A stretch of DNA of 64,000 nucleotides from an uncultured Lachnospiraceae bacterium (GTDB lineage Bacteria; Bacillota; Clostridia; Lachnospirales; Lachnospiraceae), in the NCBI GenBank assembly GCA_910589075.1, contig CAJUSK010000034.1, positions 1 to 64,000 on the forward strand, given 5' to 3'. This document shows positions 25,400-32,699 of this stretch, piece by piece. Made by a program: the position numbers and the translations under genes. The notes under the pieces are model-generated. The model was not told where the DNA came from. It saw only the letters and a program-made list of their open reading frames with translations, and ran no database searches. The stretch's first letter is position 1. The number at the start of each line of letters is the position of its first letter.

Positions 25400-25515
25400 T
25401 TTCATAGGAAAGTACGTCCTATGAAATAAAGGGATGCGCAGCTTCGCGCGCGGAACAAAAGCTGCGCTTTTCGGATAATTTGAACGCGAGAGTGTGCAAA
25501 GCGCACTTTTATTCT
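25400..25515. repeat. Noncoding triple-hairpin repeat, copy 1 (about 115 bp)
   Basis: Near-identical to 54104-54219. It begins with TTTCATAGGA/TCCTATGAAA (perfect 10-bp stem), then GCGCAGCTT/AAGCTGCGC, then AGTGTGC/GCGCACT. The two copies differ at about a dozen positions, including changes that keep pairing. No gene reads through this copy. Confidence 0.8.
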
Positions 25516-25619
25516 ATATAGTTTTCAGCAATGGAAAATTCCATTGATGTCATGTACAGATACATGGGATTGATAAGGAAGTGTAATTAAAAAAATTTTT
25601 AACAGAAAGGAAATCAGGT

Positions 25620-25904
25620 ATGTATGAACAGGAAATGATTAAGTGCTTAAAAACTTTAAGCAAACAGATTTGGAGTATTCAACAGCTTATGGTCAATCTT
25701 GACCGTGATTTCAAGAATATGCGTGTCAGTGGGAATACCATAGTCAAAACCATGCCATTCGGAGTCAAGGATATTTCCAGCGTTCAGCTTGTGGACGCAT
25801 ATACAAGGGGGCTGAACATGGAACAGCTGATTGCTTTGGGAAATGGAAAATACACGGCAGAGCAAATCTACAATAAATTAAAAAGAGCGGGGGTGGCGGA
25901 CTGA
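25620..25904 (+). CDS. Unknown protein, 94 aa, coupled to the next gene
   Basis: A 94-residue soluble protein with a likely C-terminal helix-turn-helix-like part (LIALGNGKYTAEQIYNKLKR). AAAGGAAATCAGGT precedes ATG 25620. Its stop overlaps the next ATG by one base (TGATG), so the two are translated together. Function unknown; perhaps a small DNA-binding protein of the element. Confidence 0.6.
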   Translation: MYEQEMIKCLKTLSKQIWSIQQLMVNLDRDFKNMRVSGNTIVKTMPFGVKDISSVQLVDAYTRGLNMEQLIALGNGKYTAEQIYNKLKRAGVAD

Positions 25905-26089
25905 TGCGTGCAATAGTAAAACATAATGGAAAGCCGTTGCCGGAGGTTTTGTGCCATATAAATACAGCAAGCAATATTGTCACACTGCAAACTATGTTAG
26001 AGCCAAGCATGAACCTCGACCTTGACAAGGTTTATGTTGAAGTCAATTTTTTTGGAGATTTGGAACCTCTGGAAGATGAAGAGTTTTAG
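25904..26089 (+). CDS. Unknown protein, 61 aa, translated with the preceding gene
   Basis: A 61-residue acidic protein (LEPLEDEEF end) whose start overlaps the stop of the previous gene. A strong terminator follows 10 bp after its stop. No family recognised. The pair looks like a two-gene operon. Confidence 0.6.
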   Translation: MRAIVKHNGKPLPEVLCHINTASNIVTLQTMLEPSMNLDLDKVYVEVNFFGDLEPLEDEEF

Positions 26090-26098
26090 AAAGGGAAC

Positions 26099-26131
26099 CG
26101 CCCACGGTCTGAAGGCTGTGGGCGTTTTTTT
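26099..26131 (+). terminator. Strong terminator after the two-gene operon
   Basis: CGCCCAC (26099-26105) and GTGGGCG (26118-26124) pair perfectly, followed by seven T. Confidence 0.85.
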
Positions 26132-26735
26132 ACGGACGCAGATTTAAAAGTGCATATTAAAAACAGAAAATTAGAACAGACAGAAATTATGTCACGGATA
26201 TTTTTTCAAAAGTGCATGTTAAGGGAAGGGGGATATGTTTTTTTCAGAAAAGTTTGTTTTGAGGTATGAAAACAGCGTTTCCAGAAAGAAAGTGTATATG
26301 GGGAGTCGGCTGTGATGAAAAAATGGATGTACGCAAAAGCCAGACTGGTTAGGAAAACAGTATTTCAGTATTGGCTTGCCTGTCTGCTGAAAAACGGGAG
26401 AATTTGAAAAGACCATAAAGGGGAGCATTTCAGAAAATCATATTATAATAGGAAGAAATACACAGGTTACAGAACGAGCCAGCATAACGGCAACAATAAA
26501 TTCAAGTGGTAAAGAAAAGTACAATAATAGTTGTGGATCACATGCAGTTGAGAACTTAGGATGATTGCATAACTGTATCTTGTTGGAAGAAGGGTATTAC
26601 ATAGGGGGGATTGAAAGAAGAAAACAGATTGCCTCAGAAATTTGTCTGTTTGAACTGTTTCAAGTATATATTATAGAAGAAACAGCTTGAAAATGATATA
26701 ATACCAGAGAAAAATGCTTTATACGGGAGGTTTAT
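26132..26735. other. 600-bp gap, possibly one 30-aa peptide
   Basis: AAAAGTGCATATTAAAAA and AAAAGTGCATGTTAAG occur near 26148 and 26209. A 30-codon basic frame (26315-26407, MKKWMYAKARLVRKT start) has GGGGAG ahead and could be real. A CTGTTTGAACTGTTTCAAG box lies near 26647, about 85 bp before the next gene. The rest shows nothing. Confidence 0.35.
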
Positions 26736-27575
26736 ATGAAAGAGCGAGATACGGAGAAGCTTCAGAAAGAATTAGCATATAATTTAATTGTGATCAAAAC
26801 ATTGTGGAGAAGTAAATGGGGCACTTTGGGTGACGTCAGGGTCACTGGGAACGAATATAATTTCAGCAGTCTGTTCGGATCTATTGAAAGAGGAAAGGAA
26901 ACTGTCAGAATATATATAAAATGCGATTATAAATATAAGACAAAGTCGATCAGTAAATGGGCGGAGCGGATAGAAGCAAAAACAGGAATACCACATGAGT
27001 TTCTTACAGGCGAACAAAGGATTGTATTAGGAGATGAATTTGAAAAAAAATACTATAATTACTATGTAAGTTATCTCTCTAAATTAGAAGCAGTCTATAA
27101 ACAAATAGAAACGGCAGAGGATGGGAAAGCCTTTGATCGTAGCACTACAGAAGAAATAAAACAGTTTGTAAAAACATATTACAGTACAGAAGAACAAAAG
27201 AAATTTTTTGAAGGCATCAAAGATATAGAGTCGATGGCAGAAGCATTTAAGAAGTTCACTTATTTCCTTGCTAAAGAAGCTGAAAAAATCATAAATGCCG
27301 ATACGGCTGTATTGATGGAAAAAAATGATAAGCTGTGTAAATTAGTTTATTTTATCAGATTCAGTAAGAAATATGATGGAATCGGTATACGAACTATAGA
27401 AGATATGCAAATAGCACTGAAAAATACAAGGACAGGTCAACTTAAACAGTTAGGAAAGAAAGGATTGGAGAATTATATTAAGTTGTTAGAAAAGCATCTA
27501 AACCTTGCCCGGTCTGTCTATACAGTTGCTATTGATATTGGAGCTTTTGAGAAAGACAAAGAAAAACAAAATTAG
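26736..27575 (+). CDS. Unknown protein, 279 aa
   Basis: A 279-residue Lys/Glu-rich, mostly helical soluble protein. GGGAGG precedes ATG 26736, and a strong terminator follows the stop by 34 bp, so it is a single-gene unit. A segment with helix-turn-helix flavour (EAKTGIPHEFLTGEQRIVLG) lies at about residues 86-105, but no family is recognised. It lies on AT-rich element DNA. A TGTTTCAA-type box upstream may control it. Confidence 0.6.
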   Translation: MKERDTEKLQKELAYNLIVIKTLWRSKWGTLGDVRVTGNEYNFSSLFGSIERGKETVRIYIKCDYKYKTKSISKWAERIEAKTGIPHEFLTGEQRIVLGDEFEKKYYNYYVSYLSKLEAVYKQIETAEDGKAFDRSTTEEIKQFVKTYYSTEEQKKFFEGIKDIESMAEAFKKFTYFLAKEAEKIINADTAVLMEKNDKLCKLVYFIRFSKKYDGIGIRTIEDMQIALKNTRTGQLKQLGKKGLENYIKLLEKHLNLARSVYTVAIDIGAFEKDKEKQN

Positions 27576-27609
27576 AAATTTTGACCAAATAATTTGGAAA
27601 ACAGCCACT

Positions 27610-27645
27610 ATAAGACCTGAATATGTGTTTTTAGGTCTTATTTTT
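27610..27645 (+). terminator. Intrinsic terminator
   Basis: ATAAGACCT (27610-27618) and AGGTCTTAT (27633-27641) form a perfect stem followed by TTTT. Confidence 0.8.
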
Positions 27646-27952
27646 ATGCCAAAAATCATACATGTGACCAATAATATATACATTTGGTATCAATGTGGAC
27701 AAAAAAAATTTTGATATACTAAGGTTATCAGTTGAGAGACAAAAGGAGGTCAAAAAAAAGTTCCTTGACAATATCATACGGTCAAATTTTCTGAACTGCG
27801 CCGGAAAGTGGCAGTATGTGTACATATGGAACTATTAATCAGAGTCGGAGGGGGAGTCCGTCCATCTATCAAGCGCAGTATAGGTGGAGTCTGCCCAAAA
27901 ATAATCAACTGTAGAACAGGAAACCAAGGTCATTATAGAAAGGATATACGTT
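27646..27952. other. Gap before the 344-aa gene
   Basis: No supported gene. An AAAGGAGGTC near 27743 looks like a ribosome site but no frame follows it. A 67-codon frame at 27808-28011 overlaps the next gene and lacks a ribosome site. A short stem (CCATCTAT with ATAGGTGG, about 27863-27890) is present. Confidence 0.35.
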
Positions 27953-28987
27953 ATGGTCAAAAACATGAATATAGAAAAATATGCGCAGGAGGTAAATGCA
28001 ATGATGGATAATGCTGTCAAAAATTTTAACAGGGAGGAAAAGATTATGGAAAACAACAGGGCAGAGGCTATGACAGACAACGCAAATAATATGGAAGCAA
28101 CTGGCACGATGGTAAGTAAAACAGAGGCGCAAGTGGCAAATAGAGAAACAGCCATGATAACTGTCGAGACTGAAAATATGGATGTCGTTTCACAGATGAT
28201 AGATGATGATGAAAGAGCCATATCCAGTGAAAGTGTAAACAAAATACAAGATATGCTTAGAAAGGTAGACCAGTCTGCGTTGTTGAGGATGGGACATGTC
28301 AGGAATGTATTGAATGACGCGCTGTATGCACGAATCTATGAAGACCATAAAGGTTTCAGATATGTGGATTTCTGTCAACGGTACAACAATAACAGTCTTT
28401 CGCCACAAATGCGCATATCACAAGATGATTTAATGACAACGGCAATGTATGAATACGGTACCCGGTCAATAGATGAAGCAGGTACAGGAGTCAAAAGGAA
28501 GATTTCCAACTTCAAAGCAAAGGTACATAAGGAGTATTTTGGAAAGTTTAGAGGGAGCTTTGGGGACATGCTGCCAGTTGAGGACATCTTATATGGGATT
28601 GCGATAGCCCTGCATATGTTGCCTGTTTATTCAGATGATGACAGAACGCTTAAACGGACAGAATTTTATTATCAGGTTGTTGAAATGGCTAAAAACCGTC
28701 CATCACAGACAGTGGGTAAATTCAATTCATATTATGCACTCACTGAAGAAGAAATAGGCCACATAGCTCAAGATCTAAAGAAGGACAGGATATCATTCCT
28801 GCGTGAATTAAAAGATTATGGTCTGCTGTATCTCACAGACTCTTCTAAAGGATATCAGACAAATGTAAGATGCAAATATGATGATGGAACATCTAGGACA
28901 GAGTGGAGATATTGTATACTCAAAATGGATCATCTGGCAGGAGTGGAAGAAGAGAAAGAAGAAGGGGGCGACCTTAACAGCTTCTAA
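27953..28987 (+). CDS. Unknown protein, 344 aa, possible replication- or partition-type accessory
   Basis: A 344-residue soluble protein. The first 100 residues are Asn/Met/Glu-rich and probably disordered; the C-terminal two thirds look folded (RYVDFCQRYNNNSL, then EEIGHIAQDLKKDRISFLRE). Three starts have good ribosome sites: ATG 27953 (AAGGA), 28001 (AGGAGG) and 28045 (GGGAGG); I give the longest. Multiple starts might yield shorter forms. No family is recognised; the role suggested in the title is a guess from its place near the integrase. Confidence 0.55.
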   Translation: MVKNMNIEKYAQEVNAMMDNAVKNFNREEKIMENNRAEAMTDNANNMEATGTMVSKTEAQVANRETAMITVETENMDVVSQMIDDDERAISSESVNKIQDMLRKVDQSALLRMGHVRNVLNDALYARIYEDHKGFRYVDFCQRYNNNSLSPQMRISQDDLMTTAMYEYGTRSIDEAGTGVKRKISNFKAKVHKEYFGKFRGSFGDMLPVEDILYGIAIALHMLPVYSDDDRTLKRTEFYYQVVEMAKNRPSQTVGKFNSYYALTEEEIGHIAQDLKKDRISFLRELKDYGLLYLTDSSKGYQTNVRCKYDDGTSRTEWRYCILKMDHLAGVEEEKEEGGDLNSF

Positions 28988-29006
28988 ATGATATATACGG
29001 ACTTTT

Positions 29007-29053
29007 CTTGACAAGTGGGGATGGTCAGCTGGCCATCCCCAAAACTTGACAAG
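29007..29053. repeat. Palindrome flanked by CTTGACAAG direct repeats
   Basis: CTTGACAAG occurs at 29007-29015 and 29045-29053. Between them GGGGATGG (29017-29024) pairs with CCATCCCC (29033-29040) around a CAGCTG centre. There is no T-run. It may be a recombination-protein site or an operator ahead of the integrase module, or the terminator of the 344-aa gene. Confidence 0.55.
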
Positions 29054-29177
29054 GTACAGACAATACCGTAGACAAGCGCATGAAGATAAGTTTAAAAGCA
29101 TTGATGATATGACATTTCATAAGTCTGAATCTACATATAATGTCATATGCTGAAATAAGGATAAGAGGTAGAAAAAT

Positions 29178-29372
29178 ATGAAAAACGATACATGTATACA
29201 TATTGAAACTGCCTACAAAAAGAAGAAAGTGAAAGTCCGGTTGAGATTTTCAGAAGGAACAGATGATAAGAACGCAAAGCTGTTTTATGATGGATTAAAG
29301 AAAACCTATATAGGGAAAAATGAATCCGGGGCTTTTCATATAAATGATTCAGCGTTAACATGTAATAACTAG
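29178..29372 (+). CDS. Small protein preceding the integrase (TnpW-like position)
   Basis: A 64-residue basic protein with a segment (KVKVRLRFSEGTDDKNAKL) resembling the FSE-containing core of TnpW-type small proteins found before serine recombinases in clostridial transposons; the resemblance is weak and by eye. GAGGTAGAAAAAT precedes ATG 29178. It is followed by an inverted repeat and the integrase. It is likely to work with the integrase, perhaps in excision. Confidence 0.5.
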   Translation: MKNDTCIHIETAYKKKKVKVRLRFSEGTDDKNAKLFYDGLKKTYIGKNESGAFHINDSALTCNN

Positions 29373-29396
29373 GAATAGTTGATAGATGATAAGGAT

Positions 29397-29426
29397 GTGC
29401 CCATGGGATATAGGAACCATGGGCAC
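29397..29426 (+). promoter_or_regulatory. Perfect inverted repeat just upstream of the integrase
   Basis: GTGCCCATGG (29397-29406) and CCATGGGCAC (29417-29426) form a perfect 10-bp stem with a 10-base loop, ending 8 bp before the AAGGAGG of the integrase. It could be an operator, an attenuator or a translation-controlling hairpin. Confidence 0.6.
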
Positions 29427-29448
29427 GATGTTTAAGGAGGACAAGGGT

Positions 29449-31143
29449 ATGGAAGTCAAAAGAGTAAGGACATTATTAAGGGTATCTTCAAGGCAACAGC
29501 TACATGAAGATGATATCCCGTTGCAAAGAGAGGAGACAAGAAGTTATATAGCAAAACACCAGGACTGGGTTTTCGATAAGGAATATATTGAGAAAGCTGT
29601 ATCAGCATATAAGAACGGGGTTGAGGACAGGGAAGTTCTCATGCAGATCAAGGAGGATGCCGAAAATAAAGAATTTGATATACTTCTCACATATATGACC
29701 GACAGGATAGGTCGAAGGGAAGAATATATTTTTTACATCAACGCATTATATGAAGCCGGAATAGAAGTCTGGACTGTCAAGGATGGTAAGATAAAAAATG
29801 ATGAGCATACGGACAGCCTGATTACATTTATACGGTTCTGGCAAAATGAAGAAGAGAGCCGGAAGTTAGGTAAAAGGGTAAAAGATGCCTTAATCAGAGA
29901 GGTAGAAAACGGGAATTTTATAGGAGGCAAGGCTCCTTACGGATACCAGCTTGTGGAGATAGCTGAAAAAGACTCACATAAAAGGAACAGGCATAAAATG
30001 GAGATCATAGAGGAACAGGCAGAAGTTGTACGAATGATATATGACCTGTACATACATCAAGGATATGGATATGAGAAGATAGCAAAAGAGTTGAACAAAG
30101 CAGGGATACCAGCTGTTACGGCAGGCGAATGGAAAAACGGTACGGTATGCAGTATACTAAAAAATCCTGTCTATATGGGATATTATTCCATACACCGTAG
30201 AGAGAGGGGGAAAAATTTTAAAAGACTGGACCGTAAAGAATGGATATTATCAAAAGAACAGGTCAGGGACATTGTGATTATTTCACAAACTGACTGGGAG
30301 AAAGCACAGGAAATCAGAGAATCAAGGAAGTCACATTTAGAAGAAAGGAAAAACCATTCGCTCGCATTATACGAACAACAATATTCTGCACCATTCAATC
30401 CAAGAGGTAAACTTTCATTACTGGGAATAGCATATTGCGGCTATTGTGGCAAGCGGTTAAAAAGTGCCGGATATAACAATCACTGGATCACAAAGGATGG
30501 AACAGAAAAAGTTTCATGTATAGGCAGATATGGCTGTCAGGAAAAATGCGCTGAAAGAAGTTATTATTCACAGGATTTTTTAGAGAGTGTCGTGTTTGAA
30601 GTTGTTGAGAACTATTTGGAAAACCTAAAAGAAGTAGACATTGCAAAAGAACTGGGCGAAATGAAAAGGCAGAAGATGATGAGCGTGGATAAGGAACAAA
30701 AGAGAATATCTAAAAAAATAGATAAAACAGCAAAGGATATAAAAACCTTTGAAGATGCTTTGCCGGATGCGCTTAGAGGGGAAAGTAAAATCCCTATAGA
30801 AAGGCTGACACGACTGATAGATGAAAAAGAAAAAGAATTAACAGAGTTAAGGCAAGACAGGGTAAGATTGCAAAAGCAGATAGAGCAGACCAATATTACC
30901 TATGACGAATTTTCAAAATTTATTAATATTGCGCCTGACTGGAAACAGGTATTTAAAGAGTCGGATGTACCAACAAAAAGAATGTTACTGGCTTCACTGA
31001 TAGAAAGGATTGATGTCAAGGACGAGGATATCAGCATCAAATTCAGAATTAGAATTGAGGATTTTTTGAAGGATTCCAGTGATAAAGAAATACTCGATAC
31101 TATTGGCTCGGGGACCATTCCGTATACACCCGGTTTAATGTAA
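29449..31143 (+). CDS. Large serine integrase of the 15.2-kb element
   Basis: A 564-residue recombinase from ATG 29449 (AAGGAGG 8 bp ahead; an in-frame ATG at 29386 has none). The resolvase domain has LLRVSSRQQ with catalytic Ser13 or Ser14, then PLQREETRSYI and LLTYMTDRIGRRE. A recombinase domain follows (FIGGKAPYGYQL, then VCSILKNPVYMGYYS), a zinc ribbon (CGYCGKRL...C...C), a long coiled coil, and a beta-type end (DISIKFRIRIEDFL). The last five residues after GTIPY (TPGLM) are encoded by host DNA beyond the attachment core. In the circular element the frame would instead continue 35 codons. So the enzyme has different C-termini before and after integration. Confidence 0.92.
   Translation: MEVKRVRTLLRVSSRQQLHEDDIPLQREETRSYIAKHQDWVFDKEYIEKAVSAYKNGVEDREVLMQIKEDAENKEFDILLTYMTDRIGRREEYIFYINALYEAGIEVWTVKDGKIKNDEHTDSLITFIRFWQNEEESRKLGKRVKDALIREVENGNFIGGKAPYGYQLVEIAEKDSHKRNRHKMEIIEEQAEVVRMIYDLYIHQGYGYEKIAKELNKAGIPAVTAGEWKNGTVCSILKNPVYMGYYSIHRRERGKNFKRLDRKEWILSKEQVRDIVIISQTDWEKAQEIRESRKSHLEERKNHSLALYEQQYSAPFNPRGKLSLLGIAYCGYCGKRLKSAGYNNHWITKDGTEKVSCIGRYGCQEKCAERSYYSQDFLESVVFEVVENYLENLKEVDIAKELGEMKRQKMMSVDKEQKRISKKIDKTAKDIKTFEDALPDALRGESKIPIERLTRLIDEKEKELTELRQDRVRLQKQIEQTNITYDEFSKFINIAPDWKQVFKESDVPTKRMLLASLIERIDVKDEDISIKFRIRIEDFLKDSSDKEILDTIGSGTIPYTPGLM
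31114..31126. repeat. Right attachment site core
   Basis: ACCATTCCGTATA, identical to 15882-15894. It lies inside the last codons of the integrase (TIPY) and inside the host gene on the other strand. Confidence 0.88.
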
Positions 31144-31807
31144 AAGACATAATCACAAGAATATTGGCGTATATGGCAGATTCCGGCCATGTGGCATAGA
31201 TTTCACAGGAAGCTACATTCTTAATATATTCTTTGTAACGGACATAGTAATTCTGGGCCGAAGAGTCGGAGGGGACGCCGTCATGGACGATGATATATTC
31301 AGGAATGACCACACGGCTCAGGACGATTTCCCCGGATTCATCCATAGGTTTGATTTCATCTTCGGGAATTTTGGGAGGATATTCCCCATACAGGGTGTGC
31401 TCCGGAATAAAGATATCTTCCTCCTGTTGACTGGATTCCAGCGGATTCATGGAGATGGGTTGGATGGCGGTGACATGGGGTAAGATCTCTGTGCCGGATA
31501 CCAGTACCGGTTCATAGCCCTGGGCAGTTACTTCTATATTATATTCGGAATAGGGCTGCACAAGCTGTTCCGGCTCCAGACTGTATTCCACATCAGGGGC
31601 CGGAAGCATAACGGGTGGTGTCTGTCCGCTCTCATCGGTTGTCAGCGTCATTAAGGGCGGCATCGGATCACCGGTATAGGAAATGGTAACAGTTGCATTT
31701 TTTATGGGAATCATGCCCACAGAGGAAATAACTGAAATGCGCAGTTCGCCTTCCGAAGGCGGAAGCTGTGGTTCCTGCTGGGCTTTCCATACGGGATATT
31801 CAGGCAT
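31114..31807 (-). pseudogene. 5' fragment of the split SpoIID-like gene
   Basis: The minus-strand start is ATG 31807 (MPEYPVWKAQQEPQLPP) with AGAGG ahead. About 190 residues follow: a beta-sandwich-like part (ATVTISYTGDPMPPLMTLTT), then the beginning of a SpoIID/LytB-type domain (YVRYKEYIKNVASCEIYATW, then LVIMSFTLNRVYTEW). At the 13-bp repeat the frame enters the element and stops four codons later. The next part lies at 15556-15894. SpoIID-type proteins act on peptidoglycan during sporulation. The fragment may still be translated but lacks the conserved second half. The assignment comes from recalled family features and needs a search. Confidence 0.75.
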
Positions 31808-31814
31808 AACAATA

Positions 31815-31845
31815 CCTCTGCATTTTTTGCTATAGTATGCAGAGG
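31815..31845 (-). promoter_or_regulatory. Inverted repeat covering the ribosome site of the SpoIID-like gene
   Basis: CCTCTGCAT (31815-31823) and ATGCAGAGG (31837-31845) are perfect inverted repeats with a 13-base spacer. On the minus strand the second arm holds AGAGG, the ribosome site of the split gene. Confidence 0.5.
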
Positions 31846-31892
31846 CATTGTTTGTGTTACTATAGGTCAAAAATAACACATTGGAAAGATGT

Positions 31893-32699
31893 TTAATCGA
31901 GATTTAATTTCTTGTTCATCATATACATTGTAATGCAGTAATAGACGATGCCTGAAAACAGGCAGAAAATGGAAACGGATGTCAAAATATGGGACATATA
32001 AGACATTGGATTGAAATCCACTGTGCCAATATAAAAAGTCTGAGGTATGATCAGCATACTGGTGAAAGTCTGTGTCATACAATAAAAACCAATATAACAG
32101 AGGATGGATCCCATAACCTTATGCCTGTGAAATGTCTGTCCCAGCACAATGGCGCAGTACATGGTCAGTGTCCCGCTGAAAAGACCCACAACATTGGAAA
32201 TCAGGGATAACAACACCATGGCAGATACAGAGATGCCTGCGGAATCCAGCATTTCCAGAAGGTCGGGTACGATATGATTGAGGAACAGATAGGGCATATC
32301 CAATACAACGGCAAACAGCGGGAAAAGCAGCAGGATGACACTGATCAGAAGCAGCACCTGTGTAATAAACTGACACAGCGCATGAACCAGCAGTTTGGAA
32401 AGGACAAGCTGGCGTTTGGTAACAGGGAGGGTGTGCATCAGATAGCCTTCATCTGTATACAGGTTTCTGTAGAATCGGATAGCCATATAGACGGACATGG
32501 CAAAGGATACGCCGATAATGGTCATGTAATATAACATAAAGAGGATGACCATGGGCATGCTTTTTCCTGCGATATGCCATGTATCTGCGGATTTTAGGAC
32601 AACCATGCCAATCAGTGTGCTGACCACCGTGAAGGCGTTGATAATAACAAGTACCTTCCAGACAGCTTTCCATTCGTATTTTAATAATTTTCTCAACAT
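31893..32699 (-). CDS. ABC-2 type transporter permease
   Basis: A 268-residue integral membrane protein with six hydrophobic segments (for example VLVIINAFTVVSTLIGMVVL and QVLLLISVILLLFPLFAVVL). It is the permease of a two-protein ABC exporter of the type often regulated by YtrA-like GntR repressors. The conserved DEGYLMHTLPVTKRQLVLSK loop is the usual coupling region. Its start overlaps the end of the ATPase gene by 7 bp. Substrate unknown; such pumps in Bacillota often handle antimicrobial peptides or cell-envelope stress. Confidence 0.85.
   Translation of the reverse strand: MLRKLLKYEWKAVWKVLVIINAFTVVSTLIGMVVLKSADTWHIAGKSMPMVILFMLYYMTIIGVSFAMSVYMAIRFYRNLYTDEGYLMHTLPVTKRQLVLSKLLVHALCQFITQVLLLISVILLLFPLFAVVLDMPYLFLNHIVPDLLEMLDSAGISVSAMVLLSLISNVVGLFSGTLTMYCAIVLGQTFHRHKVMGSILCYIGFYCMTQTFTSMLIIPQTFYIGTVDFNPMSYMSHILTSVSIFCLFSGIVYYCITMYMMNKKLNLD

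Larger units (their letters stand above)
15882..31126. mobile_element. Complete serine-integrase element, about 15.2 kb, inserted in a SpoIID-like gene
   Basis: Both ends carry ACCATTCCGTATA (15882-15894 and 31114-31126). The flanking sequences are two parts of one minus-strand gene, and joining them across the repeat gives an uninterrupted frame (LNRVYTEW followed by YRNQGYDF). The large serine recombinase at 29449-31143 reads into the right repeat, as expected for an integrase next to its own attachment site. Inside, the DNA is AT-rich and carries a resolvase, an XRE regulator, lipoproteins, a toxin-antitoxin locus, a SprT-like protein and unknown genes. I found no relaxase, type IV coupling protein, replication initiator or phage structural gene, so transfer is likely passive or helper-dependent. 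Confidence 0.9.

Noticed and set aside
25400..25515. CRISPR-like array
   Set aside because: Only one copy of the unit is present locally; the second copy is 29 kb away, and there are no regular spacers or cas genes.
27808..28011. 67-codon frame before the 344-aa gene
   Set aside because: It overlaps the better-supported gene in another frame and has no ribosome site.
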